A DNA stretch of 64,000 nucleotides from Astropecten irregularis. Lineage: Eukaryota; Echinodermata; Asteroidea; Paxillosida; Astropectinidae. The first letter of the stretch is position 1. Every line of letters begins with the position of its first letter. Positions 1 to 12,397 of this stretch are shown one piece after another. The position numbers and the translations under genes are program-made. Location: NCBI GenBank assembly GCA_963971285.1, contig OZ020250.1:16166499-16230498 (forward strand). Direction: 5' to 3'. The notes below the pieces were generated by a model. It saw only the letters and a list, made by a program, of their open reading frames with translations. It did no database searches and had not been told where the DNA came from.

Positions 1-557
1 ATATGGAGGGACAGATTGAAATCAAGGATGTTCCATGTCAAAGTACAAATGTCTGGCTTTAGGACTTGCTACATTCTACGCTATGAGATCTGTACCCATT
101 AATGTTTAATTCTGATTTTTTTAAATTTATTATGATCATTATTTGTTACGAGCATTTGAAGATGAGAACAATTAATAAAATGAATACAATTTTCAGATTT
201 AGACATGTAGTATGGAATTTTGAGCAATTACATGTTTTTTATAACCAATTTTCATTTTAAGAAACATCGGATTATCATTTTATTTGTAAACCACAACACC
301 AGATTGAAAGTGCTGCAATGCTGTAAAAAGAAAATAATAACATGAATTAGGTGGAATGTATTAATCCATGATTAAAATGAATTTTAATTTCCAGTAGTTT
401 TTCCAGACATCATCTTATTAAGCATAACGACCCTGACAAACAGTGTTTGGTTGATGTTGGTCAAATCTTTCTAGGTATGGGACTCCAGAGCTTACAGTTG
501 TGGAAGAAAGTACTCGAGGAAAATCAGAGGCAATTCATTTGTTTATAGTTGTTCAGG

Positions 558-781
558 GGCCAATTTCATAAAACTGTTAAGCACAAAAATGTCCTAAGCA
601 TGACATTTCTGTCTTAATAAAAACAGAGTTAACAACCAAAGTTCCACGTGTTGTGTATCACTTGTGATTGTTCTTTGGCTGTTGTTTGCTGACCATGAAT
701 ATCAAATGGAATTTGTTTTATTGGGCGAGACATTTTTGTGCTAAGCTAATTTTTGTGCTTAACAGTTTTATGAAATTGGCC
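558..781 (+). mobile_element. Family-A MITE, copy 1 (224 bp)
   Basis: Begins GGCCAATTTCATAAAACTG and ends with the inverted form ATGAAATTGGCC. The interior shares long stretches with copies at 10532, 18087, 46386 and 52271 (for example TGTGTATCACTTG and GACATTTCTG). Flanks are TCAGG on the left and CCAGG on the right. There is no coding capacity. Confidence 0.88.
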
Positions 782-3700
782 CCAGGCTTCACAATGTGTC
801 TGATTCAGATAACAACAAATTCAGTTACATGATCTTATAATTTAAAAATTCACTGCCAGGTAGACGTGGAAACCCACATAGCCAAGAGGTATAACGAAGC
901 ATGGAGGAAGGAATTTTACCAGAGGCCACCAAGACTGTTCCCCCTGCCTCTAGCTCTTTGGAGTTCACGCCCTGTTTCAGACCCTGGGGCTGACAATTCC
1001 CTAAGCCCCAAGGAAATCTTTGCAACACGACACGTGATAAAGACTTCATCTCCGTTTAACTCCTCATGAACAGCACATGAAGCATGTTCAACATCAGAAA
1101 TTCCTTTTTTTTCTCTTTGCTCAGCAGACAGCAGCAAACAATCTTCTCAGAGGATGCGGGGAAAGCCGTCCACATGGACTAAGGCGATACAAAACAGGTC
1201 GCTTCCCACCCTGGCTCCAAGCCGATTGCTTGTTTTTGAATAATGAAACGCTTTACAAGGTGGGAGGACTGGAGTGAACAACACAACACAAACCGCCGCA
1301 CTGGGCATGTTACGCATAAGCGCTCATCATGTTCTAATGTGTTGCTGATTTACGTCCGGGGGACGGACCCAAATTAGAAGCGCGGATGTCACTGCATGTA
1401 CCTGCTTTCCCCTACAGCCAGTCTGACACCACTCCTGATGGAGAAAAATATCTTGGGTGGAGGGGGGAGGGACAGTTTTAAACTACCCTGGCAGGCTTAG
1501 AAACCTTGGCATGCTTCTTTGCATAAATCCAGAATAATTTTTTTAAACCATATCAAACATTTTAAAGAAATTTACAACTGCATAAAAAATAATAGAAGAA
1601 GCACCCACTCTGGATGAAATTTTCACAACACAATATGACAATTCCCCCCTCCATCTTATAAAAAGCAAAACCCCAAAATGATTCAAATGAGTCACTATTT
1701 TGCACAAAACTAAAACAATTCTTTCCTTCTTGTATAAAGCAGCTCTTGAAACTTCGCTTGCGTTTAAAGTTGAAAACAAAAATGATTTCCAAAAACTATT
1801 CCAGACAATAAATTCACTGATAAATACAAAAAGAGTTTTTGGAATTCTGCTTTTTGTCACAATGGGATTTCAGTGCAATTCCTTTGAGTGGGAAAACATT
1901 GTAAAAAGCAACTTTTGGCTGGTAACTTCAATTTGGGCATTTTTAAAACAGTGACAGTATGAAAGAACATAAAAATGCTGATGTTTCAGTAGCTGGGCCT
2001 GTAGTTAATTTTGAATTGATGCAGCCACGATCCATACAACTTCTGGTTTCCAAATCTTGAAACTTTGTTTCTATCGAGAGTTCATATTGGGCGTGGCACA
2101 TTGACAGCAACACAACACTCTTAGTATTTCCTCCCACCCCCCAAACATAAAAAAGAATCTGAAGGAATGTATCTGACAGGTTGGCTGGAGTATTACTTAC
2201 TACATATAGGTGACTAATTTGCCATGTTTAGCTAGAAGAAACCCGGCAAAAGTTGAGGGGCAGTTTCGGAGGGGAGGTGAGACGCAAACAGGTGGTCCTG
2301 AAACTCGGGCCAGGTGGCTTCGGAGTCAAGGAGGGAAATTGGGAGATCAGATTTCTGCTTCCCCCACCCTCCTCCCCTCCCCTCTTTTGAAAGAGTCCCA
2401 CACAGGGGAGGGCAGGGGGAGAGGGGGGCAGACTTGTGCTTATCTCGGGCTATCGCAGTTTCGGTCCGGCGCAGACCCCCCTATTTTTGATTCCAAACTT
2501 CTGTCTTTCTGACAGGCTCCGCACCGACCCCTCCCTTAACCACACCCATGTGACACTCTCTCCTTCTTTTGTTTTTGTTTGTTTGCTTTTTATAGGAGGG
2601 GATAAGGGTCATTCCACCAAATTCGTTCATGATATGCGACAGTGTCTGTTTGTCCATTGATTGACAGGTACATGTTCCGTCTATCATACTTGATCATCGG
2701 AGCACATTCATTTGCAGTTAGTGTACAATAAGAACGGAATCTGTCTCTACGTATTATTTAGAAAATCACTGACAAGCACCCTTCCAAAGAGTAAGAGCTG
2801 TGCCGAAGCAATCATTTTGAGGTGGGGTCAATTTAATGGGTCTGCTTTATAAGCTTAGAATCGCTACTCTTGGAAGCAGAAAAGTCTGTGCTGAGATTAT
2901 TCCTGTTAATAATGGATAGAGGAAAGATTTTCAGTTGTGTGCGTCTGTTATTTTGTGTATAGCCTAAACCAAGTCTTTCTGAGTAAATTGCTAGAGTAGA
3001 TAATTGATGCTAACCCGATAATCATAGAATGATGATGAGCAGATTGAAGTCGTCAGAGCCATGAAACTGGCCCCAGTACAATCTACCTAAGTGTCATGGA
3101 CACTACCACAAAATTGTGCCTTGACTGGTAAAATGACCTTCCTTTAGTCCCTGACTTTTCTTCTCAAGATGGCTTCATTGAGAATGAACATTGGGACCTT
3201 CAACCATTCATGCTGGCACACAAAGCCAGTAAACTTGGCAATAGATGGGTCAGTCTTTAAAATGAATTCCATCACAACAAAAACAGCATTTTGCAACTTT
3301 TTAAGGAACTTGATTGAAACCACTGATTTTTTTCTCTCACGTACACAGTATTATAATACATATAAATAGCCAAGCGCCAGTGCAATTCTGTTGTTCATTT
3401 CAACAAAGGAAGTTTATAAAAACAAAATTAAACTATCATAACCAGTACAGCCTGCGGTTGGGCTATTATTAACTCTTTCTATTAAAAACAATTAAAAACA
3501 AAAAAAGGAGGGCTTTGTGCTCTCGTGAAAGATAAGCATTCCTTAGTAATCCGCTGGTTGTTGAGCAATAAATCACACCGGTCACATTGAATCAATTCAA
3601 TGTTGACTGGAAGGGGGTTTTCCACTGGTGCCCTGCCCCCTTGGGCCTGCAAAACGGATTGGGACGAGGAAGTAGTTTCTACGGACACTGTCTGATACCG

Positions 3701-5262
3701 TACCGAGGTGCCGAGAAAGGTACCCTGGTGAATGGTCACCTGGGATTTCGTTCTCCAGTGCCCGTCCACAAAAGAAAAACCATGGGCGTGCTTAAAAGTT
3801 AAAGGCGAATGACAGAGTAACTCGTGTGAGGCGGGAAGGGTTTTTAAATTTTTACACAGAAGACAGTGAGAGTTTGAAATGTATACAGAGAAACTTTGAG
3901 ACTTTTGGAGGATTTTCCAGAGTAGGGGTTTACAATCAGAATCACCACGAAACCATGACACATGGGCCAGAAGTCCCACCTCAGGACTGTGGCTTATCAC
4001 AACAGCTTCGAGGAAATTAAAGTATGATCCCTGGCGGAGTCTAGCCCCCAGTCCCTAGCCAGTGGGGGTGGCATTTTCAACTGATGTGTACACGTGGGAG
4101 AAATCTTTGTAAAGTCACTGTGCCAGAGGAGTTGCACACAACTTTAAATTCCCTCGAAATGTTTCCAACGGGGAGAAGACAAGAAAAGGTTGAGCCTGTT
4201 CATAATAGAGACCACCTGCCTTTCACACTGGGACTAGCACTTATTATGACCACTGTTTGCCGATACACGTGCTCCACAACCAAAAACCCTGGAGCACAAC
4301 AGCTAGTTTGGGAGGATGCGCATCGCCTCGGGGAGAACGGCAAAGAAGGGAAAAAGTAGGAGGGAGGGAGGGGGACGTTGAAACGAGAGGTCTAAAAGCA
4401 GCCAGCCTGCAAGTGGAATGGATTAAGCAATTCTCAGCAAGACGTGGAAGGGGAGTCGGACGGACGCCGCCCATCCCAAAACTATGACTTTCGAAAATCA
4501 CTTGCAGATCCAACGGTACGGAACTACTTGAAAACAGACAGTGGGAGATGCTAAAATGCGTGTTTAGTCCCCAGACCTGAGAGTCTTGGCAGTCTCGATG
4601 AAAATGCCACGCAGTCTGGATGTATGGACACCTCTGTGGGCTATCCCACTATAACCCTCTGGGCAGCCCACACCCACAAACTTTCCATAGCAAAGAGGGG
4701 TGACTGGATGTCTCCATTCAAAATGATTAACTTTTCCGTAATAGAACACCTTTATCTTTATCAACATTTGAACTTACATACTGTAATTTCTCCATTAACA
4801 TTTTAGTTTTTTCAACTGCAACTGCCTGGAATAAAACAGTATTTAAGCGTAATGTTTGAACAATGGGGATTGATTAATTTTTTATTGCATTTTTATTTTT
4901 ATATATTTTTTTTTTATTTCATTTTGTATTATCTACTTATTATTGATTTTGGAAATTGCTGCTCTTTATGGCCCTGACTTGGATGAATTGAACAATGCCA
5001 ACGAGGTGTTAATTTCTATATATTTGTCTGGCCGAAGTTTTTAGCAAACAAACCAACTTTTGTCCTGTTTGTTACTGGGTCATGTCGCACTGGGATGGGG
5101 TGGCCTTCTGGCTTTGAGTATGGAAGCTTTTGCCTTGGCATGCCGGTGGATGGGACTCATGGGTCAAGGGTGAATTTTAAACTGTTTAATCCATCTACGT
5201 AATTCAATTTCTGTGTTTGATTGATCTTCACGCTAAGCCTTATTCGTATGGAATTTGCGCTA

Positions 5263-5693
5263 CCGTTTTCACCAAAGATAGTATAGCGCCGCTTGAGGCG
5301 TAAGATAGCCTACTCAGCCCAAAAAGTGAAGTATCATTTGGCCGCCATTTTAGTAAGCAACAGAGCTTTTTCTGATGTTATCAACGTCAAATTCAATAGT
5401 GCTGCGCACTTGCGCTAAAAATAGCACCAAACCTCGGACAAACATTGCAACCGGCCATATGCAAACGTGAGGTGAGTACATGCATGGTGTGACGTCATTA
5501 GTGCGGAACGCTATTGTAAGACAAAACTTTCACCCGAACATTTTTTATAATCATTATTAGGGCCTATTATTAATATTTATTCCGCCAGAATCACACACCA
5601 TATGAAAACAGTAAATTAGGCTTACTAAAATGGCCGCCTGTGCGCACTTCATATGCCTGTGCGCAGCTATAGGATCTTTGGTTTTCACTACCG
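5263..5693. mobile_element. Fold-back element with about 75-95 bp imperfect arms
   Basis: The left arm (5263-5358) contains TTTTCACCAAAGATAGTATAG and ends CCATTTTAGTAAGC with the first stretch read within 20-base pieces. The right arm (5620-5693) begins GCTTACTAAAATGG and ends GATCTTTGGTTTTCACTAC. The arms pair as an inverted repeat with gaps. A GTATGGAATTTGCGCTAC stretch just left of the element recurs in diverged form near 5858, so it probably sits inside an older repeat. There is no reading frame. Confidence 0.7.
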
Positions 5694-5808
5694 GTAAACT
5701 GCAACTTGTATTTAACTCTCTATTTTGTTCTCTATTAATGCATCATGCTACTCTTCATGTAGCTCTTTCTGTACCCATTTTCATAGGGTTTTAGGGTTCC
5801 CAATGCTG

Positions 5809-6060
5809 GACTGCACTAAATTATTGCAGGCGTACAATGTTTTGACAAGGAAATTTTGTGTTATGGAATTTGTGCTACTGTACAATTTTCACTATTAACC
5901 TGCACCTTTTGTAGTACTAGTTCAGTCATTTGTGCTTTGGAATTTTACTTCTAAAGGCATGCACGTAGCTCATAAATTCTTTTCCCAACGGGTTGTGATG
6001 CAGTAAACTGCACTAAAATCTACTGCAGGAGTGCAATGTTTCGACAAGGACCCCTTTTTG
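5809..6060 (+). repeat. Imperfect direct repeat (about 50 bp, two copies)
   Basis: 5809-5859 and 6006-6054 share the order ACTGCACTAAA, TGCAGG, TACAATGTTT or TGCAATGTTT, then CGACAAGG or TGACAAGG. The spacing is about 200 bp. Confidence 0.65.
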
Positions 6061-6202
6061 ACAAGGATTTTTTATTTCGGTGACAAATAAACAAACAAGA
6101 GACTGTTTCATGGACTGATTTGAGTTTTGGTTGACAGCATATTCTAGGGAATTTTTTGCCAATCCTAGGTGAAAAATACTCTCATCATTCCTTCTAGTCC
6201 AA

Positions 6203-6550
6203 AAGCCTCTTCACACTGGTCAAATATCGGAGTTGAGGCGGGGTTGAGGCGGGGTTGAAATCGGCGTCGATTCACACTGGAAATTTTTCAACACCGCATC
6301 AACCCCCAGATTGACTTCAACCCGGGTTGAGGTCAACCCTGCTCTGGACCAGGGTTGAGATTTTTCCCCCTGCGTTGAAACTTTTGCAGGTTGAAAAAGG
6401 CAGTGTGAATTGAATCGGGTTGAGTTCGCCCCGGGTTGAAGGTGGCAAGTGTGTAACGACGCTGGGTTGAAAAATCAAATTCCATGGAATGGAGTTCGCC
6501 CCGGGTTGAGGTCACCCCGGGTTGAAAGCTTGCAGTGTGAAAAGGTCTCC
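6203..6550. mobile_element. Family-F element, GGTTGA-rich, copy 1
   Basis: The left end has CCTCTTCACACTGG. The right end has GCAGTGTGAAAAGG, its near inverse. Between them GGTTGA occurs about a dozen times, often as CCCGGGTTGA, along with a few TCAACCC on the other strand. A second element with the same ends and interior style is at 37283-37627. The ends resemble hAT-like MITEs (CAGTGTGAAAAGG), but the superfamily is not settled from this alone. Confidence 0.7.
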
Positions 6551-7370
6551 TCAAGTCAAGTTAGGCTTCAACAATTTGAGAGTGACACCGAGATAACAAA
6601 ATTTATGACCGGCACAATAAAAAGGAAAGAAAGAAAGAAAACAGTTTGAGGGAAGGAGGACAGAATTGAAGTGTCTGGAAACTGTCCCAGCTAGATTTAT
6701 GAGTTCCCCAGGAAAGGGAGGAGAAGGAAATCGGATGTAGGAACGGATCTTGGTTCCAGACCGGAGTAACGGGACGAGTGAAGTTCTCTCTACGGTGATG
6801 GAACCCCTTGGCAGTTGTAAACTGGCGGTCACCGCCGACAGCATCTTCATCTCACATGTGCACAATTGTCCACTCATGGTATTTAACAATAGAATAACAA
6901 TGAGTGTCCCAAATGCATGTACCCATTGTGAGTTCTTTTGTCTTTATTCTATTGTTGATCCTTTGTTTATTGGATAGTTTGTCTTTTTGTATTCATTTTA
7001 GCATTTTTACACTATTTATGGAAATAGTTACTGAAAACCAAACAAAACTGGGAAGACAAACAATATTGGAAAGGAGCATCAAAGTGGTAGGCCTACCCTC
7101 TAACCTACTCCAATGGATACAGTTTAAAAGCTGCACAACAGAATGAAAACTGAATATGTGTGTTTCAGAACCTTTAGATTGCAAGCGAACGAGAAAATAA
7201 AAATTAGGTACACACTCTGAAGTGTCCCTCTGTCATTCACATCACGATGAAACCACCTCGTTTTTGCAGACTTTGCCCTCAGCATCATAGACGCGTTATG
7301 ATTGGCTCACGGTCCAATACATCACAGCAGCAAAACAGCCAATCACGGGACTCCCACAGACTCCTCATTA

Positions 7371-7707
7371 GGCCAAAAAAAAAAATTGTTGTGTTGCCCT
7401 CAGCGACCGACCGTAAAATGCCAAAACTTTGGGTCGGGATTTTTTTTTTTTTTTCTTTATCCGAGTCCTAAAGTATAAAAACTCACCATTTTTGAAAGAA
7501 AATGTAAGATTTAGCAGTAAAAAAGCGTGTCTCCTCAAAACGACCCAAGACCGTTGATTTATAAGCCCTGGTGACCATACATCCTGTATTTATTCTTAAA
7601 TGTTTGAAAGTCGGCCAAAAAAAAAAAAATAAAAAATTGACCGACCGACCGACCAAAATTTTAATTTTTCCACTTGAGGGCAACACAACAATTTTTTTTT
7701 TTCGGCC
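7371..7707. mobile_element. PIF/Harbinger-like MITE with TTA target duplication
   Basis: The left end is GGCCAAAAAAAAAAATTGTT followed by GTGTTGCCCTC. The right end is GAGGGCAACACAACAATTTT followed by a T run and CGGCC. The two form an inverted repeat of about 32 bp. TTA flanks both ends (7368-7370 and 7708-7710), the 3-bp TWA duplication typical of PIF/Harbinger. The interior has inverted GACCGACCGACC tracts. Confidence 0.8.
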
Positions 7708-8863
7708 TTATGTGTGGCTTCAGTTCACTTCCTGGTTTGAATGCTGCCCTGTGCTGAGACTTCCAAAGTTCCAAAATACTACGCAGCCCTCTGTCTTCAA
7801 TTACTGCCAGGCTGTTTATCCAGTATAGAATGTATTTATGAGCCCTGCTGTGTAGATTTTAAAACACATGCTTTAAAATTAACCCAGGGAAGAAAAAAAA
7901 AGATGAAGAAGAAGAAAAAACAAAAACTTGGCTTCCAGTTATATCAATTTTTAATGGACTCCAGGTACACACACAAACACACGCCCACATCTGTCACAGT
8001 TGAGCGATAGGTATGTTTGTAGGTTTTTGTTTTTAACGGGATGGTGTGTATTTTTTCTTTTTCCCAAAGCAATCATTAAAACAGGAATCTGGGGCAAGAT
8101 TGTAAGGGGAGGAATCGGTCTATAACAAGACTCCATCCTGGTTTTCCCGACCAGCATTCCCGTTCACTGAATTTTTTTTTTTTTTCAGGCCAACAGGTTG
8201 GAGAATTGAAAGTATGAGGAGGAAAGACTCATCCAGGCCTTGATTCTTTTGACAAAGATGAATTGGAGACAAACATCCCCAGTCTAAAATCTTTGACGAC
8301 ATTACTCCTTGAAATATTTGTCCGTTTCAATCTTAAAGTGGAAAGAGTCAATCACAAAGATACAAGATAAATCTGAAGACCTATAGGCCTATAGAGAGAA
8401 ACCAAGGGCCTATAATCTTCCCTCAGAATAAAACACTTAATTCTGACCATTTATACATGTTACTCTGGAAACAGAGTGGTTTTTGGTCTAATATTTCAGG
8501 ATAGGTTTTCAATAAATTCAACTTTCTGAAAGGTTGACAACAAAGGCATTATAAGAGAACATCAGCCACACGTGACCTGAATAGAGATGGGGCTCTCAAA
8601 GGGCCTTCCCTTCCACTGGGATGAATTAAGTCCAAGTCCCCAATGGTAGAGAACGAGTACTTTCACAGAGCACAAAAACAGAAACCTCAGAAACACAGTC
8701 AGGATCAGGCCTCAGGGTAACATCCTCTAGGCAGGAATTAATATCAAGATGTTCCTTACTACCAGCAACATCTGACAGTGCAAATATCTAAAACAAAAAT
8801 CTGACATGAAAAAAATAAAAAATAATTCAAGAAAGATTTGAGGCTTTGCATTGTGACAATTGG

Positions 8864-9099
8864 TATTTGGATCGGTTTGCAGAAACACCATGAAAAATGT
8901 GTTCATACTTTTTCTCTTCTATTTCATTCGCACTTCTCGTAAGGTCTCACCATTTCGACTAGCCACCTCATCAGGGTCTCCTGATGAGGACTAGAGCAGG
9001 CTAGTCGAAACATTGAGACCTCACGAGAAGTGCAAACGAAATAGAAGTGCAAGAGTATGAACAAATATTACATGGTGTTTCCGCAAACCGATCCACATA
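8864..9099. mobile_element. Family-C fold-back, head-to-head pair
   Basis: The left arm reads GGATCGGTTTGC, GAAACACCATG, CACTTCTCGTAAGGTCTCA and TTTCGACTAG. The right arm has all of these in reverse order on the other strand. The centre is CCTCATCAGG-GTCT-CCTGATGAGG (8966-8989). Each arm equals the single elements at 19765 and 32231, so this is an inverted duplication of one module. Confidence 0.85.
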
Positions 9100-9119
9100 A
9101 AAAAATTGCTTTAAAGTTT

Positions 9120-9290
9120 ATACGAGCCTGACATTTCAATCCTAGTGGGATCTTTCTCAAAGTCAACAGCTTTTACCTTTGAGAGAGATCCTGCTCGGAT
9201 GAAAAAGACCCCTTCTATCAAACTCCAAGCGTTACAAATTTCAAGTCATTGTTTTGGTCGCTGAGCAGTACGAAGCAGTTAGTTTATTAC
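9120..9290. repeat. Family-I repeat fragment, copy 1
   Basis: Contains CCTAGTGGGATCTTTCTCAAA, read in pieces, then an inverted TTTGAGAGAGATCCTGC, and ends in GAGCAGTACGAAGCAGTTA. The same order, diverged, is seen at 21261-21370, and reversed at 9877-9983. Confidence 0.55.
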
Positions 9291-9876
9291 TTGTAATGAA
9301 AAAAAAACTGAACGTTCTCGGAATATGTTTTACGGTTCTTTTCTTCCCATATTTTTTTCAGAAGGAAATATCATCACACTCCCATCTCCCTAGGAGCCAG
9401 GCGATGCCAGACAAGGTCTTGAGACCAGTCCTGAAGGCACGCAACGTCGCTTGACTTCAGAGCAGCTCATATATTATTAAAAGAAAATTCTCCACAAAAA
9501 CCACTGGATTGGATTATTATTTATAGACTGTGTAACTCTTATTTCATCTGTGATAAAACACTGGAGTGAGGAGGAAAGGGAAAAAACCTTCAAAGGGGAG
9601 ACAGAGTCCCTGGAATCTCCTGCTGGGAGCCTAGGCTTGTGGATTTTTCTTTTTATTGGGTCAATGTCGTATCTAGAGGGCATCATGGTACCAACTGCCA
9701 CCTATTAGCCTTGATGTTTTAATGGTTTCTTTTCGGGAGGTGGTCAGGTAGGAACAGACAATGAATGGCAGCGATTGAATTTGTCCTGGCGGACGTTTGA
9801 CTTGCACCAAATAATTGGCTGCTTAGAGTTTCCAGTCTTATGGGACCAGTCAAGTTTTTCTTTTCAATACAAGTAA

Positions 9877-9983
9877 CAAACTGCTTCAAACTGCTCATCA
9901 GCCAAAAGCTGACCTGAAATTTATAAAATGCTTGGAGTTAGGTGGGCCTGACGCGTTTATATCCTAGCAGGATCTTTATCAAA
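9877..9983 (-). repeat. Family-I repeat fragment, copy 2
   Basis: In reverse orientation it shares CTGCTCATCAGCC, GACCTGAAAT, AAATGCTTGGA and CCTAGCAGGATCTTTATCAAA (in pieces) with the copy at 21261. Confidence 0.55.
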
Positions 9984-10531
9984 TTTTTCAAATTAGGCTG
10001 AAATAATTAATCAATGTTCTCAAGGGGAACTTATGTAATAAATCGCTGGTACGTTAGGAGTAAGGAGTCAAGATAGAAGATAACAGATCAATAAGGATAA
10101 CAGGACGTCTGATGATGCTACAAGTAGATGATGCTACAAGTAGAAATCTTGGCCACAAAATAGTGGTACGACTCATGACTTTATGCCGTTTCGAACTCGG
10201 TGCAGACGAGGAGAAAGGGGTGGGGGAGTGGCAATACCGAGCACAAGGAGGTGTCAGTTATCGCCGTGGACCTCTGGGTTTGTTTTTCCCCCGTGCACAA
10301 CTATTATTTCTATACCCTGATTCATGGCCACTGAAAGACACCCAATGATCCTTTTTCCTCTCGGCCGGAACGCTGAACCCCACCGAGAAAGATCGGCTCA
10401 TTTCAGCAGGCCGCGAATGTTTCACTCTGTCAGCTCCGATAATCCCATCAGCAACATGATTCAGAGAATGAAATGTGTCCAGGCTGAAAGACTGAGTGAC
10501 ATACTCACAAGGTATCATGGTCTTAACCAGG

Positions 10532-10775
10532 GGCCAATTTCATAGAGCTGCTTAGCACACAAAAATTGCTAAGCATGACATTTCTGCTTTAATAATGAAA
10601 ACAGGATTAACAACCAAATTTTCTTTTGTTGTGTATCACTTGCAATTGTTTATTTGGCTGTTGTTCGCTGACTAACAATATCAAATCAAATTTTCAGTGT
10701 TTGGTTTGTTTTATTGGGCAAGCCATTTTTGTGCTAAGCAATTTTTTTGTGCTAAGCATCTCTATGAAATTGGCC
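10532..10775 (+). mobile_element. Family-A MITE, copy 2 (244 bp)
   Basis: GGCCAATTTCATAGAGCTGC at the left end and ATGAAATTGGCC at the right. CCAGG lies directly on both sides (10527-10531 and 10776-10780), which looks like a 5-bp target duplication. This is a good reference copy of the family. Confidence 0.9.
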
Positions 10776-12203
10776 CCAGGACAGGTAGTTTATAAAGCAC
10801 TCTCTTTGACTCCATCCCACTGGAATGGCTTGAATCCTCCCTGGAGTCTAACAGAGGCTGATTTCACATCCTGAGCACATGAGAGTGATGCAGAGGCTCT
10901 AGAAGTACCCAATCCCTATTGATTTCTGCTGTAACCTTTGTAACAGCACAGTCATACAAAACCTTGGCAACTAGCCGTGAACTAAAAACCTGGGGATTTG
11001 GTGTACTTCTGTGGCATTTGAGAGGCATCAGGACTACCTTTTCCCTCTCAATAACAAAGTGCCAAAGAAGGGATCAAATTGGCTTGTAATGTCCGATTCG
11101 CTTCGTTTTTTCTTCGTAAAGGTCACAAGGTTCAAGGCGCAGTCATGACGAGAAAAAAAGGGGCTCCAATGTCTGTTAACAAACAGGCAAATAATAGCTC
11201 TGATTTTATTTTTCCTCTTTTCTTTTTTATACGACTTCTTCAGAAATGCTCCGTGTTGCGTTAGTCATCATGCGATGATTCACTGGAAATGTTCTGGGTT
11301 CATTGGGGTAGCATTAGAGGGGATAAATGTAAGCCCATGTCTCACTTCCTTCAAAACCCCTCCACCGTGGCCCCCCTCTACCCCCTCCCTCTCCCTCTCC
11401 ATCCCAGGGGGGAGAGAGGCTGTCAATTATGACCCCCTGATCGATGGACGTCGAAAGACAAACAAGCACCAGAGACGATACAGATCTTTTCCAAATTAGC
11501 ACCTTGTATGATGAAGTGTTACCGATAAAAAAAAAAATGAATAACTGAATCCGAAAACCATATTGAGCTAGTTGTGAGAGGGAGAAAATGTGATGTCTGT
11601 GTTTAATGGGGTATTCCGTGGGTAAATGCCCTTACATACCACTATAGTATACCAACCTGACCCAGTTGGCTGGTGGGGAGAAAGTAGGTGATATTCACTA
11701 GGGAAGAAATGATATGGTGCGGTTTTTGGAGGGGGGAGTTTTTGGAATCGTGACACCACTGTGCACGCACCCTGACTCATGTTTGTACACTTGTGGCAAG
11801 AGCTATGGAGGAGGCAAGAAAGCCCCTCCCCCCAAAAATATCCCCCACCCCTCCCAATTCAATTCCAAAACAAATATAAAGACATGATCTTCATTTCTCT
11901 AGAAGTGATACCTTATTACCAAATTCACAAGCTTCTCTATATTCCTCATACACAGGTACAGGGATATTTCACACCGGCTTGTTCAAGTGGGGAAGGTGTC
12001 TTCTTCAGTATCATATACAGTGAACACCTAACCACAAAAAATATGAACACAAAGTCCCCGAAAATATCAATGAATTTCAGAGACGAACGGCCAAATACCA
12101 AATGCACAATACAGACAATGAAAGGGAACTGCTACCTAAAACACACTAAATTACGGCATTTATGAGGGTAAAAAAAGGAATGGAAAGATCTTTTGTCACT
12201 CAC

Positions 12204-12397
12204 GTTGAATTCCGGATTGCCGTTGACCCGGGTGGTCCAGGATGAGCCTGAATTCTCCTGGTACTTGAAGGATCCGCGGAAGGAGGCTTCGATGCTGGAC
12301 AAGGTGAAGGCACAGACTGCCGAGGCGTGAGAGATGCCGCTAGGCGTGGCAAACACACCATAGATAGTCTGACTAGACTCCTCATAGAAGGTGGACT
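12204..12397 (-). CDS. Semaphorin-5-like sema-domain exon (65 codons across the junction)
   Basis: A 194-bp exon, phase 1 in and phase 0 out, acceptor acaaatttag, donor gtgagtg. With the C of the previous exon it begins QSTFYEESSQTIYGVFATPS, then AVCAFTLSSIEASFRGSFKY and QENSGSSWT, and ends at NPEFN. Motifs seen: [IL]-Y-G-[VI]-F, the S-A-V-C-x-[FY]-x-[LM]-x-x-[IV] blade and the F-[KR]-Y-[QE]-E-N segment. In Sema5 the next residue would be a Cys-Gly pair, so the following exon should start with them; it is not in the window. Confidence 0.97.

Larger units (their letters stand above)
1..12203. other. Intron (3' of last visible exon); no gene seen
   Basis: This must start as the intron after the NPEFN exon. 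I looked on the minus strand for the next sema exon (a C-G start, then an L-x-D-A-Q-x-x-x-L-M motif) and for the PSI C-G-W-D motif and found neither, so I read the whole stretch as intron. It contains one family-A MITE, a 0.4 kb fold-back, a family-F element, a Harbinger-like MITE, a family-C fold-back, two family-I fragments and a second family-A MITE. Stretches 792-5240, 7710-8860, 9990-10525 and 10780-12200 show only unclassified AT-rich or homopurine sequence. Confidence 0.7.

Noticed and set aside
3482..4000. 172-codon minus-strand frame
   Set aside because: No domain or motif is visible, and the translated segments do not fit semaphorin or any family I know.
4860..4960. AT-rich stretch as a possible regulatory region or origin
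   Set aside because: Ordinary low-complexity intron sequence, with no repeated element or symmetry to support a function.
7375..7700. CRISPR-like or tandem GACC repeats
   Set aside because: The repeats are the arms of a Harbinger-like MITE. The genome is eukaryotic and there are no spaced identical repeats.
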